Part shown: piece by piece, positions 1 to 8,728 of the stretch | Numbering within the stretch: the first letter of the stretch is position 1 | Layout of the letters: every line of letters begins with the position of its first letter | From: Streptomyces venezuelae ATCC 10712 | GTDB lineage: Bacteria > Actinomycetota > Actinomycetes > Streptomycetales > Streptomycetaceae | Direction of reading: 5' to 3' | DNA length: 64,000 nt | Assembly (NCBI RefSeq): GCF_008639165.1 | Contig: NZ_CP029197.1 | Location: 7,072,001 to 7,136,000 of the forward strand | Notes under the pieces: generated by a model | Databases searched by the model: none | What the model was told of the DNA's origin: nothing | What the model saw: the letters and a program-made list of their open reading frames with translations, nothing else | Made by a program: the position numbers and the translations under genes

Positions 1-68
1 CCGGTCTCGACGTCGCCGATGGCCTCGTCCTTGGGGGTCTCCAGCGACTGAAGGTCGAAGAGGTTCAT
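1..68 (-). CDS. amfS: SapB-type class III lanthipeptide precursor AmfS/RamS, 5' part only
   Basis: The first 22 codons of a short peptide gene that runs off the left edge. The visible leader reads MNLFDLQSLETPKDEAIGDV, followed by ETG. This is the leader of the RamS/AmfS family, whose core is processed to the aerial-hypha surfactant SapB. The NLFDLQ stretch near the start is the recognition box of class III leaders. The ATG follows a GAAAGG ribosome site. The gene lies 44 bp behind amfT on the same strand, the order seen in ram/amf clusters. The Ser/Cys core itself is outside the window, so ring pattern cannot be read. Confidence 0.9.
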   Translation of the reverse strand, partial: MNLFDLQSLETPKDEAIGDVET

Positions 69-112
69 GATCGTTTCCTTTCGTAGGGGACGGGTGGTGC
101 GGGACGACCCCG

Positions 113-2740
113 TCACGGGGCCGGTTCGTGGGGCCGCGGAAGCGGCGGAAGGAAGGGCAGGTGGGCCGGGCGGTCGCCCAGGGCCGAGGCAAGGGCGAGC
201 AGGACGCCCGCCGTGCCCGTGGAGAGGTCCATGGACAGGCGCATCATCTGCTCGCCGGGGAAGGCGAGACGGCCCTGGTAGGCCATGGCGTGCCAGCTCA
301 GGCAGCCGACCTGGCGACGTACGTCCTCCGGTGTCGTACCGGGACCGCCGACGTTCGTACGGGCGAGGTGGAGCACCATCCCCGCGACGCCCCGGAAGAG
401 ACCGGGCTGGGCGTAGAAGGTGGCCTGCGCCGCCCGCACGATCTCTTGGCGCGCCCGGTCCAGGTCGTCGTCGCGCCGGTGGAGCAGGTAGTCGTCGATC
501 ACCATGCCGATGCCCACGCTGCCCGCGCCGAGGTACGGCATGGTGCGCCAGCCCTCGTCGACCTGCAGGGTCCCGGAGGCGCCGCGGACGCAGCGGCTCA
601 GGTCGTCGTGGAGTGCCTCGGCGGCGAGGTCGAGGAGGGCGGTGTCCCCGGTGCGCTCGTAGAGCCGTATGAACAGGAGGGCACGTCCGGCGGAGCCGTG
701 CAGGAGTCCCGTGCGCGCCTTGCCTGCCGCTCCCGCCGGTCGGGCGGGCGCCCGGAGCGGTCGGGCGGACAGCTCGGCGCAGCGCAGGGCCGCGGTGTGG
801 AGGCCGCTTTCACCGGTGGCGACGGCCAGGGCGTCCAGGGCGAGGCCGACGCCGGCCGTCCCTCCGTACAGGTCGGGGGCGAGGGCCTCGTGGTCCTGTT
901 CGGCGACGAGTGAGGCCAGTTCGAGGGCGGCGGCCGGGTGCCCGAGCCGTTCGAGGGTCCAGGCGACACCGGCGAGCCCGTCGTAGAAGCCGAGTGGTGT
1001 GCCGGAGTCGGGTTGTTTGGCGTGCTGCAGGAGTCTGTCCTCGGCCTCCGGACATCGGGGTGCACCGCTCTCGTGCAGGGCGTGGAGCACTCCGGCGGTG
1101 CCGTGTCCGACGGTCATGCCCCCGCCGGCCGTGGCGAACTGCGCGATGTCCCCGGGGAAGAAACGATCCTCCCTCTCGGGCGTCGCCGAGGCCAGGATCG
1201 CGGCCACCATGGAGTCACGGCTGTTCGGCCAGTCGCCCGGCTCCGCGGGCAGGAACCGGGAGCGGCCCTCCGCACGGTCGGGCGCCCGCGAGCTCCCGCC
1301 GGGCCGGCCGCCGGCCGGGTCGCGGGTGATCTCCCGAACCGCCTCGTCCAGAAAACCGGGCGGCAGCGGGAAGCGCGCCGCCGCGGTCTCCGCCAGGTGC
1401 GCGGCCTTGCCCCGGTCCACCGCCAGCAGGCTGGTGAGCGGGATGAACAGCGCGATCCGGAGGCACGCGAGGGCGTACCGGTCCACATCGACGCCCCGCC
1501 GGTCGGCGGGGGCCACGAACGCCGGGTTGGCGACGGTCTGGCGACCGCCCTCCGCGGCGGGCCGGGCCGCCTCGAAGTCCAGCAGCGTCACCGAGGACTC
1601 GTCCTCGGACACCATGATGTTGAACAGATGCAGGTCGTTGAAGACGATCCCGCGCTCGTGCACCGCGGCCACGGCCCGCTCGACGAGCCGGTGGATGCGC
1701 AGCGCCCACTCCGTGTACTCGGCGAGCCGCTCCGCCGACGGAGCGGCCTCCATCAGCGGATGCCTCCGCGCGAAGAAGGTGTTGAGCGGCTTGCCGTCCA
1801 CGAACTCCAGGGCCAGGAAGTGGTGGTCGCCCACCGTGAAGCCGCCGAGGACCTCCGGCGTGCAGGCGAGCCCCGAGAGCCGTTCCAGGGCTTCGCGTTC
1901 GCGGTGCAGCCTCGTCACGGCGTCCGCGCCGTCGGCGGCGAGGCCGGCGTACGGCCGCGCCTCCTTCAGGACGACCCGCCGCCCGGTCCGCCGGTCCCGG
2001 GCCTCGTACACGCCGCCGCCGTTGGAGAAGTGCAGGGCCTTCTCGATGTCGTACGGCATGTCCTGGACGGTCACCGAGGCCCTGGCCTCCAGGTGCGGAC
2101 GCAGGAAGGCGGGGGGAGTCACCCAGTCGGGCACGTGGAAGACGGGGTCGCGCCGGTCGGGTACGAGCGTGCCGGACCCGTCCTCGACGGCCGCCCGCAG
2201 CTCCCCGTGCTCGTCGTAGCAGTGGCGGAGGGTGAAGCTGCCGTACCGCAGGTGCACGGGGCCCCGGCCCCAGCGCAGATCGCTGAGAATGTACGGCCCC
2301 GGCCGGCCCTCCAGCAGCTCCGCCAGATCGGTGGCCACGCGCTCGCACTGCTCGTCGTCGGCCGGATACACGGTGATGAACTTGCCGCTCGCCGAGCGGT
2401 CCGCGTACTTGGCGTTGCGCTGGTGCAGCAGATAGCGGCTGGGGACGAACTTGAAGGCCACGCCGTGTTCCAGACAGTACGCGCGGACCGTGGCGAGGAT
2501 CGCCTCCGCGTTGTCGAGACAGGCCGAGACGTGGATCTTCCAGCCCTGCGAAGGGAGCGACAGGTCCAGGGGGCGCAGGGCGAGCCAGTCGCCCCTGCGG
2601 TGGGACGTCCATCCCTCGGGTACGGGGAGGGTGGCCGCCCGGTAGAGGGAGCCGCCGGCTCCCTCGGCGAAGACCAGACGGTGCGGCGCGTCGTAGAAGT
2701 GACGGTCGGCGTCGCAGAACACCGCGTACCCCTTGTTCAC
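113..2740 (-). CDS. amfT: Class III lanthipeptide synthetase AmfT/RamC (LanKC)
   Basis: 875 residues, the normal size for a class III synthetase. It phosphorylates Ser/Thr of the AmfS core, eliminates phosphate and forms (methyl)lanthionine or labionin rings. The N-terminal third is the lyase region. A kinase domain follows with a glycine loop (GGGVYEA), VLKEA lysine, catalytic FNDLHLFNIM and metal-binding LLDFEAA. The C-terminal third is a LanC-like cyclase with GLLHGSAG and STGTAGVLLAL motifs; I do not see the usual Cys-Cys-His zinc set, as is typical of class III. Start is GTG at 2738-2740 with GAGGGAG upstream. It reads straight into amfS, so enzyme and substrate are probably co-transcribed. 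RamR-type control is expected from known clusters, but I could not pick out a binding site. Confidence 0.95.
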   Translation of the reverse strand: MNKGYAVFCDADRHFYDAPHRLVFAEGAGGSLYRAATLPVPEGWTSHRRGDWLALRPLDLSLPSQGWKIHVSACLDNAEAILATVRAYCLEHGVAFKFVPSRYLLHQRNAKYADRSASGKFITVYPADDEQCERVATDLAELLEGRPGPYILSDLRWGRGPVHLRYGSFTLRHCYDEHGELRAAVEDGSGTLVPDRRDPVFHVPDWVTPPAFLRPHLEARASVTVQDMPYDIEKALHFSNGGGVYEARDRRTGRRVVLKEARPYAGLAADGADAVTRLHREREALERLSGLACTPEVLGGFTVGDHHFLALEFVDGKPLNTFFARRHPLMEAAPSAERLAEYTEWALRIHRLVERAVAAVHERGIVFNDLHLFNIMVSEDESSVTLLDFEAARPAAEGGRQTVANPAFVAPADRRGVDVDRYALACLRIALFIPLTSLLAVDRGKAAHLAETAAARFPLPPGFLDEAVREITRDPAGGRPGGSSRAPDRAEGRSRFLPAEPGDWPNSRDSMVAAILASATPEREDRFFPGDIAQFATAGGGMTVGHGTAGVLHALHESGAPRCPEAEDRLLQHAKQPDSGTPLGFYDGLAGVAWTLERLGHPAAALELASLVAEQDHEALAPDLYGGTAGVGLALDALAVATGESGLHTAALRCAELSARPLRAPARPAGAAGKARTGLLHGSAGRALLFIRLYERTGDTALLDLAAEALHDDLSRCVRGASGTLQVDEGWRTMPYLGAGSVGIGMVIDDYLLHRRDDDLDRARQEIVRAAQATFYAQPGLFRGVAGMVLHLARTNVGGPGTTPEDVRRQVGCLSWHAMAYQGRLAFPGEQMMRLSMDLSTGTAGVLLALASALGDRPAHLPFLPPLPRPHEPAP

Positions 2741-2895
2741 TGCGCACTCCCTCGGTCGGTGACGGACACGACGCTGTCACGTCACCCGAGGGCCCAGGAA
2801 GTCGCCGCTGTCACCTTCCACCCATGCGGAACGCACAGGTAACAACAGCCCCGCGGATGCCTCCGGGCCGGGACGACCGGCTCAACTCCCCTTGT

Positions 2896-2959
2896 CCGGT
2901 GGCCCGGTGGCCCGGTGGCCCGGTGGCCCGGTGGCCCGGTGGCCGGGCGGCCCGATGGC
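2896..2959. repeat. 8-bp tandem repeat (CCGGTGGC) upstream of amfT
   Basis: Six perfect copies of CCGGTGGC (2896-2943) followed by two degenerate copies (CGGGCGGC, CCGATGGC). It sits between the 3' end of the SDR gene and the amfT start, about 155 bp upstream of the amfT GTG. The unit is not a multiple of three and lies outside any supported gene. It may change length by slippage; effect unknown. Confidence 0.9.
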
Positions 2960-2992
2960 CCGGTGCGTCCGTCGGGCGGCGAGGCCCGTCCG

Positions 2993-3829
2993 TCAGACGG
3001 CGGGCGGTGGCCCGTCGACCAGAGCCCGCGCCGCGGCGTACTCCTCGCGGGCAGCCTGTTCCGCGACGTCCAGATAGCCGTACGCGTCGGCGCCGACCGG
3101 GATGCGCAGGGGCGTGGGGCCCTCGGTGTCGACGATCGCCAGGACCCGTACGGCGAAGTCGTCGGGACGCCCGGTGCCGGGGCTGTCGGCGAGCCCGCGC
3201 GCGCCTTCGAGCATCTCGCGGTTGGTCACGTCGTAGGCGGGGACCCGGTGGGCGGCTTCCGTCATGGCGGTGCCGTAGCGGGTGGCGAACATACCGGGTT
3301 CGACGACCGTGACACGGATGCCGTGCGGGGCCGCCTCCACCGCGAGCGCCTCGCTCATGCCCTCCAACGCGTGCTTCGCGGCCACGTACGCGCCGAGACC
3401 CGGGAAGGCCATCCGGCCGACGACGGACGAGACGTTGACGATGTGGCCGTGCCCCTGGGCCCGCATCAACGGCAGTGCGAGCCGCGTGAGTCTCCAGGGC
3501 CCGACGACCAGTATCTCCAACTGGTCCCGGAGCTCGGCGTCGGAGACCTCCTCCACCGCGCCGAACAGACCGACGCCGGCGTTGTTGACGAGGATGTCTA
3601 TACCTCCGACACGGTCGACGGCCGTCCGGACGGCCTCCTGGCATGAGGCCGGGTCCCGCAGTTCCAGCGGGACCGGGACGATTCGTCCGGGCCAGGCGGC
3701 GGCGAGGTCCTCCAGGTCCGCGGTCTTGCGGGCGGTGACCACGATGTCGTGCCCCGCCCGAGCCGCCGCGTCGGCCAGTGCCCTTCCGAGGCCCGAAGAG
3801 CACCCCGTGATCAACCAGCGCCTGCCCAT
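2993..3829 (-). CDS. Short-chain dehydrogenase/reductase (SDR)
   Basis: 278 residues, a classical SDR. The cofactor motif TGCSSGLG is at residues 8-15, the structural NNAG motif at 82-85, and the catalytic Ser (NVSS, about 134), Tyr148 and Lys152 (YVAAK) are all present, so an NAD(P)-dependent oxidoreductase is well supported. The substrate cannot be told. ATG at 3827-3829 is chosen because GGGGGA lies just upstream; a second in-frame ATG four codons earlier is possible. It is divergent from the Ser/Thr kinase gene and lies upstream of amfT on the same strand, separated by the 8-bp repeat. No link to SapB is evident. Confidence 0.9.
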   Translation of the reverse strand: MGRRWLITGCSSGLGRALADAAARAGHDIVVTARKTADLEDLAAAWPGRIVPVPLELRDPASCQEAVRTAVDRVGGIDILVNNAGVGLFGAVEEVSDAELRDQLEILVVGPWRLTRLALPLMRAQGHGHIVNVSSVVGRMAFPGLGAYVAAKHALEGMSEALAVEAAPHGIRVTVVEPGMFATRYGTAMTEAAHRVPAYDVTNREMLEGARGLADSPGTGRPDDFAVRVLAIVDTEGPTPLRIPVGADAYGYLDVAEQAAREEYAAARALVDGPPPAV

Positions 3830-4172
3830 GGATTCCCCCATACGGATCGCCGAAGTGGTGACGCGTGAACGGTCCTGCCCTCTCGCGCCGCCGGACGCGC
3901 ACCGTCCCGACCACGCCGGACGGGACGGGACGCGCTTCATCGTGGAGGCGAGATCCGGCCACGCCCATCCCTCACGCGGGGGCGCGCGGACGCACGGACA
4001 GGCGCATCGGTGCCGGCTCCCCGACACCGCACGAGCGCGGCCGGCCGCCCCCGCCGGCCGCACGCGCGAAAGGCGCAGGGATGTCCCGGGGCATCCGGGG
4101 CAGCCGTATCCGGAGGTCCCCACTCGGCGGCCGCACGGCAGAAGGCGGCAACGGAAGACAGGGAGCACCGAC
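3830..4172. other. Divergent intergenic region, SDR / Ser-Thr kinase
   Basis: 343 bp without a supportable gene. It must hold promoters for both flanking genes, but I see no convincing -35/-10 pair. One strong hairpin is visible at 4037-4061 (GCGGCCGGC, 7-base loop, GCCGGCCGC), 111 bp before the kinase start. It could attenuate the kinase transcript or simply reflect GC-rich sequence. Confidence 0.6.
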
Positions 4173-5414
4173 ATGCAGGTCCGTCCGTGGCGCGTCCACC
4201 CCGACTCCGGGCTGACGGCTCACGCGGTCGCCGGCCGGTACCGGCTCGACGGCCTGCTGGGGAGAGGGGGAGCGGCCGACGTCTACGAAGCCGTGGACCT
4301 CCGGCTGCGCAGGCACGTCGCGGTGAAGGTCTTCCGCGGTGGCGACGCCAGGACGGAGGAACACTCCGACAACGAGGGGCGTCTCCTGGCCCAGCTGCGG
4401 CATCCCGGTCTGGTGACCCTCTTCGACTCCGGTCGCGACGAAGGGCGCCCCTTCCTGGTGATGGAACTCGTCAGGGGGACGACCCTGCGCCGGCGCCTCG
4501 CCCGCTCCGCGCTCTCGGTGACCGAGACCCGTCGCATGGGGGTCGCGCTGTCCTCCGCGCTCGCCCATGTGCACGGAACAGGAATAGTGCACCGCGATGT
4601 CAAGCCGTCGAACATCCTCCTGGACCCGACCGGTGCCCCGCGCCTGACGGACTTCGGGATCTCCCGCCGCTTCGCCGCCACCGACGCCCCCGCGGCGGTG
4701 CCCGACGCCGCGAGCGGCGCGGCCGCCGCCCCGGCCACCGACGGCGAGGACACCCTCATAGGGACGGCCTGCTACATGGCACCGGAGCAGGCACTCGGCC
4801 TGACCACGGGGCCGCGGGCCGACGTCTACAGCCTCGGACTCGTGCTCCTGGAATCCCTCAAGGGCGAACGGGAGTACGACGGCCGGCCCCTGGAGGCGGC
4901 GCTCGCCCGGCTGCACCGCCCGCCGCGGCTGCCCGACGGACTCCCCCCGGGCCTCGGCGAACTGTTGAGGGCCATGACGGCGCACGAGCCCTCCCGCCGT
5001 CCGGACGCCCGCACCTGCCAGCAGGTACTGGCCGCGCTGCCGATCCCCGACGCGTGCGACGCCCGGCACGCCGCACAGCCGGTGACGGCGCCCGGAACTC
5101 CCGCGCGCCCGTCCGGAGTCCGTCGCTCGCCCGGCACGCTCCCGAGCCGGCGGCACGCGCAGACGAAGGCGGAGCCGGCGCCCAGGGCGCTCCACCGCCC
5201 GGGGTGGCTGCTCGCCAAGAGCGCCGCGCTGGCCGCCCTCGGCGTCACGCTGACGGGCTCCATCGGCGCCGCCCCCGTCGGGGGCCGGAGCGTCGTCGCG
5301 GACCCGCCGTCCTCCCGAGTGACCGCCCAACAGGTACCGGACGCTGCGCAGGCGATGACGGCCGACCGACCCGAGCGCGCCGCACCGCCCGCGGAGTCGC
5401 GGGTCACCGGCTGA
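4173..5414 (+). CDS. Membrane-anchored Hanks-type Ser/Thr protein kinase
   Basis: 413 residues. The kinase domain covers about 23-290: glycine loop LGRGGAADVYEA (29-40), ATP lysine in HVAVKVF (K52), catalytic HRDVKPSN (D142), DFG (D160) and GTACYMAPEQ. The activation segment carries an Ala/Pro-rich insert between DFG and APE. A Pro/Arg-rich linker leads to one hydrophobic segment near 346-369 and a short tail of about 45 residues predicted outside the cell. There are no PASTA repeats, so it is not a PknB-type muropeptide sensor. ATG at 4173 follows GGGAG. Its last 11 bp overlap the convergent reductase gene. Confidence 0.93.
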   Translation: MQVRPWRVHPDSGLTAHAVAGRYRLDGLLGRGGAADVYEAVDLRLRRHVAVKVFRGGDARTEEHSDNEGRLLAQLRHPGLVTLFDSGRDEGRPFLVMELVRGTTLRRRLARSALSVTETRRMGVALSSALAHVHGTGIVHRDVKPSNILLDPTGAPRLTDFGISRRFAATDAPAAVPDAASGAAAAPATDGEDTLIGTACYMAPEQALGLTTGPRADVYSLGLVLLESLKGEREYDGRPLEAALARLHRPPRLPDGLPPGLGELLRAMTAHEPSRRPDARTCQQVLAALPIPDACDARHAAQPVTAPGTPARPSGVRRSPGTLPSRRHAQTKAEPAPRALHRPGWLLAKSAALAALGVTLTGSIGAAPVGGRSVVADPPSSRVTAQQVPDAAQAMTADRPERAAPPAESRVTG

Positions 5415-6006
5415 GGGAGATCGCGAAGGGCTCGAATCCGCGGGAGCGGATCACGTGGGGGACGAAGAGGATCGCGGCCTCCGTGGCGCGGGCGGTCCGG
5501 ATTCCGCCCAGGTCGGTGATCCACTCGTTCTTCCAGCCGAGGTCGGTGAGGATCTCGCGGACGGTCTGCTTGGCCTGGGGGTTCTCTCCGGAGAGGAACG
5601 CGGTGGGCGGGTGGGTGAGGGTGGCCGGCGCGGTCATCACGGGGTAGAGCATGGTGTTGAGCGTCTTGACGACGTGCGTTTCGGGGAGCGCTTCCTGGAG
5701 CAGTTCGGCGAGGCTGGAGCCGGGGTGGAGCAGGCCGGCGGGGAGCCCGTCGGGGCCGTCGGTGGTGGCGTTGGAGACATCGACGAGGATCTTGCCCCGC
5801 AGTTCCTCCCGCAGCGCGCCGAGGCGTTGCGGAGAGCCGGCGCCGGGCGTGGCGTTGATGACGATCCGGGCGGTGCGGGCGGCCGAGGCGGCGGCGCCCG
5901 GCGTGCGGTCCGCCGTGGTGACCCGGTGCCCGGCTCGGGTCAGGGCGGTGGCCAGGCTGCCGCCGACGCGGCCGTTTCCCAGAACTGCGATCTCGTACGT
6001 GGACAT
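5404..6006 (-). CDS. NADPH-dependent F420 reductase-like / NAD(P)-binding protein
   Basis: 200 residues with a Rossmann fold of the F420-reductase/ProC-like type: dinucleotide motif VLGNGRVGGSL (residues 8-18) and VINATPGAG, DVSNATTDG and VKTLNT segments typical of NADP oxidoreductases related to Fno. These proteins use NADPH to reduce F420 or a small substrate; which applies here is not shown. It ends head-to-head (11 bp overlap) with the kinase gene and begins 45 bp after the IMPase-family gene on the same strand, so the two probably share a transcript. Confidence 0.85.
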   Translation of the reverse strand: MSTYEIAVLGNGRVGGSLATALTRAGHRVTTADRTPGAAASAARTARIVINATPGAGSPQRLGALREELRGKILVDVSNATTDGPDGLPAGLLHPGSSLAELLQEALPETHVVKTLNTMLYPVMTAPATLTHPPTAFLSGENPQAKQTVREILTDLGWKNEWITDLGGIRTARATEAAILFVPHVIRSRGFEPFAISLSR

Positions 6007-6050
6007 GGCGGTTCGACTCCTTCTGGTGTTTTCGCTGCTCTTCGTCGGGG

Positions 6051-6872
6051 TCAGCGGGCGAGCGCCGCGGCGGCGTGGGCGTGTACGCCGGGTGCGGCGG
6101 CCAGGAAGCTGGTGCTCCGCGTGGTCCAGGGGCGGCCCCCGGCATCGGTGACCCGGCCGCCGGCCTCCTGGACGAGCAGGGCGCCGGGCAGCAGGTCCGC
6201 GCGGGCTCCGGCGTACTGCCAGAAGACGTCGAGCCGGCCGGCGGCGACGTTCGCCAGGTGCAGGGTCGCGGGCACGGCGGTCCGTACGACGAGGGCGTCG
6301 AGGAGCATGGCGGTGATCGAAGCGCCTGTGCGGCGTACGACCTCCTCGTCCTCGTCCGGCCGGGCCTGGCTGGTGGCGACGATGCTCAGCCCGAGCTCCG
6401 CCGTCCGGGAGACGTGCAGCGGCCGGCCGTCGAGGTGGGCGCCTCCTCCGGCGAGAGCGGTGTAGGTCTCGCCCGTCAACGGCACGTGGACGACCGTCAG
6501 CACGGGCCGGTTCTCGCGTACCAGGGTGGCGGTCACCGCCCAGTCGGGAAGGGCGTGCAGATGGTTGACATTGCCTTCGGCCGGGTCCACGACCCACCAT
6601 TCGCCGGACGGCAGTGCTCCGCCGTCGAGTTCGTCCTCCACCCAGCCGGCGTGCGGGCGCAGGGCCCTGAGACGGGGGCGCAGGGTGGAGAGGACCGTGT
6701 CGTCGTTGGCGGCGAGGGCGCGCATCAGCTCCTCGCGGGTCTCGTGGCGGACCACCTCGCCGAAGCGCTCGCGCAGTGCCGAGCCGGCCGTGCGTACGGC
6801 GGTCACGGTCCGGGCCAGCAGGTCGGCGTCGGAGAGGGGGCCACCGGAAGAGGCCTGATGGGGTGCGGACAT
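6051..6872 (-). CDS. Inositol monophosphatase-family protein with altered metal motif
   Basis: 273 residues, overall IMPase fold: WVEDE near 78-82, WWVVDPAEGNVNH at 93-104, and the C-terminal GARADLLPGALLVQEAGG. In typical members the second motif is DPxDGT with two metal-binding Asp; here it is DPAEGN (residues 96-101), so the second Asp is Glu and the Thr is Asn. The C-terminal WD pair is RAD. It may be a phosphatase with changed substrate, or may have lost activity. ATG follows AGGAGCT. It is divergent from a LysR regulator and followed by the F420-type reductase gene. Confidence 0.85.
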   Translation of the reverse strand: MSAPHQASSGGPLSDADLLARTVTAVRTAGSALRERFGEVVRHETREELMRALAANDDTVLSTLRPRLRALRPHAGWVEDELDGGALPSGEWWVVDPAEGNVNHLHALPDWAVTATLVRENRPVLTVVHVPLTGETYTALAGGGAHLDGRPLHVSRTAELGLSIVATSQARPDEDEEVVRRTGASITAMLLDALVVRTAVPATLHLANVAAGRLDVFWQYAGARADLLPGALLVQEAGGRVTDAGGRPWTTRSTSFLAAAPGVHAHAAAALAR

Positions 6873-6954
6873 GGCGGAGCTCCTGACGGCGAAGGGGATG
6901 GGGGCGGGGTGCCGCGTCGACCGGGCCGGGCGGTCCGCGGGTGCCTGTGCCTCA

Positions 6955-6983
6955 ACGGTAGGGAGCCCCATAGTTAACTTCAA
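6955..6983 (-). promoter_or_regulatory. Sigma70-like promoter of the IMPase/reductase operon
   Basis: On the minus strand: TTGAAG, 17 bp, TACCGT, ending about 83 bp before the IMPase start. The AGTTAACT palindrome at 6972-6979 overlaps the -35 end, where the divergent LysR protein could act. Confidence 0.6.
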
Positions 6984-7014
6984 CTGCATGTCAGGCACGC
7001 CTAGGATGACTCTC

Positions 7015-7941
7015 ATGCAACTGGATCTGAACCTGCTCGCGGCGCTCGACGCACTCCTCGAGGAAGGCAGCGTGGCCGGCGCCGCCGCACGCCTGCACGT
7101 GACCGCTCCCGCGATGAGCCGGAGCCTCGGCCGTATCCGCCGCACGACCGGCGACCAGATCCTGGTGCGGACCGGTCGCACGATGACCCCGACTCCCTAC
7201 GCGATCGCCGTCCGGGCCCAGGTGCACGAGCTGCTGCACCAGGTCCAAGGGGTACTGGCACCCAGCCGCGAACTCGACCTGGCGACGCTGGAGCGCACGT
7301 TCACGCTTCGCTGGCACGAATCCCTGATCGCCCTGAGCGGACCCGCCCTCCTCACGTCCGTACGCGCACAGGCACCCGGCGTGCGACTGCGCTTCATTGG
7401 CGAATCGAACTTCGAATCGCACGAGTTGAGACGCGGAGAGGTGGACCTGGAGGCGAACGCCAACCGTCCGGGTGCGCCCGACGTCCGCTCCGTGAAGGCG
7501 GGCGAGACGCGCCTGGTCACCGTCGTGAGGCAGGGCCACGCCCTCACTCGCGCCAAGACCCTCACCGCGCGGCGCTACGCCGCGGCGGAGCACGTCATCG
7601 TCTCGCGACGTGGAAACCTGGACAACGCCCTGGACGAGGCTCTCGCCGGGCTGGGGCTGAGCCGGCGCGTCGTGGCGAGCGCACCCACGGAAGCCGCCGC
7701 GTTCGCGTTCGCGCGCGACTCCGACCTGGTGCTGAGCGTTCCCGAAGCCACCACGCGCTCGGCGGTCACCGACCTCGGCCTGGCCGTACTCCCGCTGCCG
7801 CTGGAACTGCCCCTGGCCCAGGTCCACCTGTCATGGCATCAGCGCTACGACACCGACACCGCTCATGCCTGGCTGCGCGGGCTGGCGCGGGAGGCGTTGG
7901 CCGCGATCGCCGCACCAGGTGGCAGTCAAGGGCCGCTGTGA
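7015..7941 (+). CDS. LysR-family transcriptional regulator
   Basis: 308 residues. N-terminal winged helix-turn-helix (LDLNLLAALDALLEEGSVAGAAARL, then APAMSRSLGRIR) and a C-terminal effector domain of the periplasmic-binding fold. ATG at 7015 gives the canonical LysR N-terminus (MQLDLNLL); no strong SD is visible and the transcript may be nearly leaderless. It lies divergent to the IMPase/reductase pair with 142 bp between, the usual arrangement for a LysR and its target. The likely operator is around the AGTTAACT palindrome at 6972-6979. Confidence 0.92.
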   Translation: MQLDLNLLAALDALLEEGSVAGAAARLHVTAPAMSRSLGRIRRTTGDQILVRTGRTMTPTPYAIAVRAQVHELLHQVQGVLAPSRELDLATLERTFTLRWHESLIALSGPALLTSVRAQAPGVRLRFIGESNFESHELRRGEVDLEANANRPGAPDVRSVKAGETRLVTVVRQGHALTRAKTLTARRYAAAEHVIVSRRGNLDNALDEALAGLGLSRRVVASAPTEAAAFAFARDSDLVLSVPEATTRSAVTDLGLAVLPLPLELPLAQVHLSWHQRYDTDTAHAWLRGLAREALAAIAAPGGSQGPL

Positions 7942-7945
7942 TCGC

Positions 7946-8081
7946 TTCTTCGGGCAGTCGGCGTTCTGGTCCATGCTGTTCCTGTCGGCCGTCATCGCGG
8001 CCGGCGGAGTGCTCACGGGTTCCCGTCGTGGTCGTCACCAACGAAGGCCGCCAGGTACAGGCCGGGCGCGTCGGCGGCTGA
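7946..8081 (+). pseudogene. Possible relic of a DUF389-like membrane protein
   Basis: Frame 2 here encodes FFGQSAFWSMLFLSAVIAAG followed by GVLTGS (7946-8023), which resembles the first membrane helix of DUF389 proteins (FW-L-LSAVIA-AGV--dS). The similarity stops abruptly, no start codon or SD is present, and a second short coding-like stretch (VPVVVVTNEGRQVQAGRV) continues in another frame to a stop at 8079-8081. This pattern suggests an internally deleted, frameshifted remnant. It rests on recall of the family pattern only. Confidence 0.35.
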
Positions 8082-8122
8082 CCCCGGCTCCGTACGGCGC
8101 CGCCCGCACGGGCCCGGCGACG

Positions 8123-8728
8123 TCATGCGGGGGCGGCGAGCGGCGGGTGGTCGAGCACGCGCGGCTTGTACTCGACGAGCTGGATGCTGTTGTCGAAGGT
8201 GCGGTGCCCGATCATCTCGAGAGCGACGTCGGGATAGCCGTCGTAGATGCGTTCCTCACCGGTGGCGCCGGTGATGACCGGGAACATGACCACGCGGAAG
8301 CGGTCGACGAGTCCGGCCTGCAGGAGGGAGCGGGACAGGCTGAGGCTGCCGATCGTACTGAGGAGGCCCGTGCCCCTGGATTTCATGGCGCTGACCGCCT
8401 CGACGGCGCTGTCGCGGACGAGGGTGGAGTTGGCCCAGGTCAGGGGCGCCTGGAGCGAGGAGGAGAACACCACTTTGGGCGCTCGGGTGAGCTCGTCGAC
8501 GGATGCTTCCTCCTCGGGCCTGAACTCGTCCTGGCCCGAGGGGACCGTGCCCGCGGCGAAGCCCGACATCAGGCGGTAGGTGTTCGCCCCCATCAGATAG
8601 GTGGCCTGGGGCTGCTCGCCCAGCCACGCGAGGTACTCCGGGCCTTCGAGGCCCCAGAACCCGGGCCAGCCGTCTCCCGACGCACAGCCGTCGAGGGAGG
8701 TGATGAAGTCGACGAGAAGCTCCGACAT
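8123..8728 (-). CDS. Dihydrofolate reductase / RibD C-terminal domain family protein
   Basis: 201 residues. It starts MSELLVDFITSLDGCASGDGW and contains YLMGANTYRLM and a final EERIYDGYPDVALEMIGHRTFDN segment, the pattern of the actinobacterial YyaP/RibD-C family (NADPH-binding DHFR fold). Substrate unknown; these are usually annotated as general reductases. ATG at 8726-8728. It is followed only by the intergenic region next to the LysR gene, and may be transcribed alone or behind the TetR gene 116 bp upstream. Confidence 0.88.
   Translation of the reverse strand: MSELLVDFITSLDGCASGDGWPGFWGLEGPEYLAWLGEQPQATYLMGANTYRLMSGFAAGTVPSGQDEFRPEEEASVDELTRAPKVVFSSSLQAPLTWANSTLVRDSAVEAVSAMKSRGTGLLSTIGSLSLSRSLLQAGLVDRFRVVMFPVITGATGEERIYDGYPDVALEMIGHRTFDNSIQLVEYKPRVLDHPPLAAPA

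Noticed and set aside
938..2842. 634-codon ORF opposite amfT
   Set aside because: Antisense to a well-supported lanthipeptide synthetase; no motif and low-complexity composition.
4037..4061. Terminator at the hairpin upstream of the kinase gene
   Set aside because: It lies in a divergent region where neither flanking gene ends, so it was kept only as a note.
3282..4172. Extension of the kinase gene to 710 residues
   Set aside because: The extra part is antisense to the SDR gene and has no domain; ATG 4173 has a good SD.
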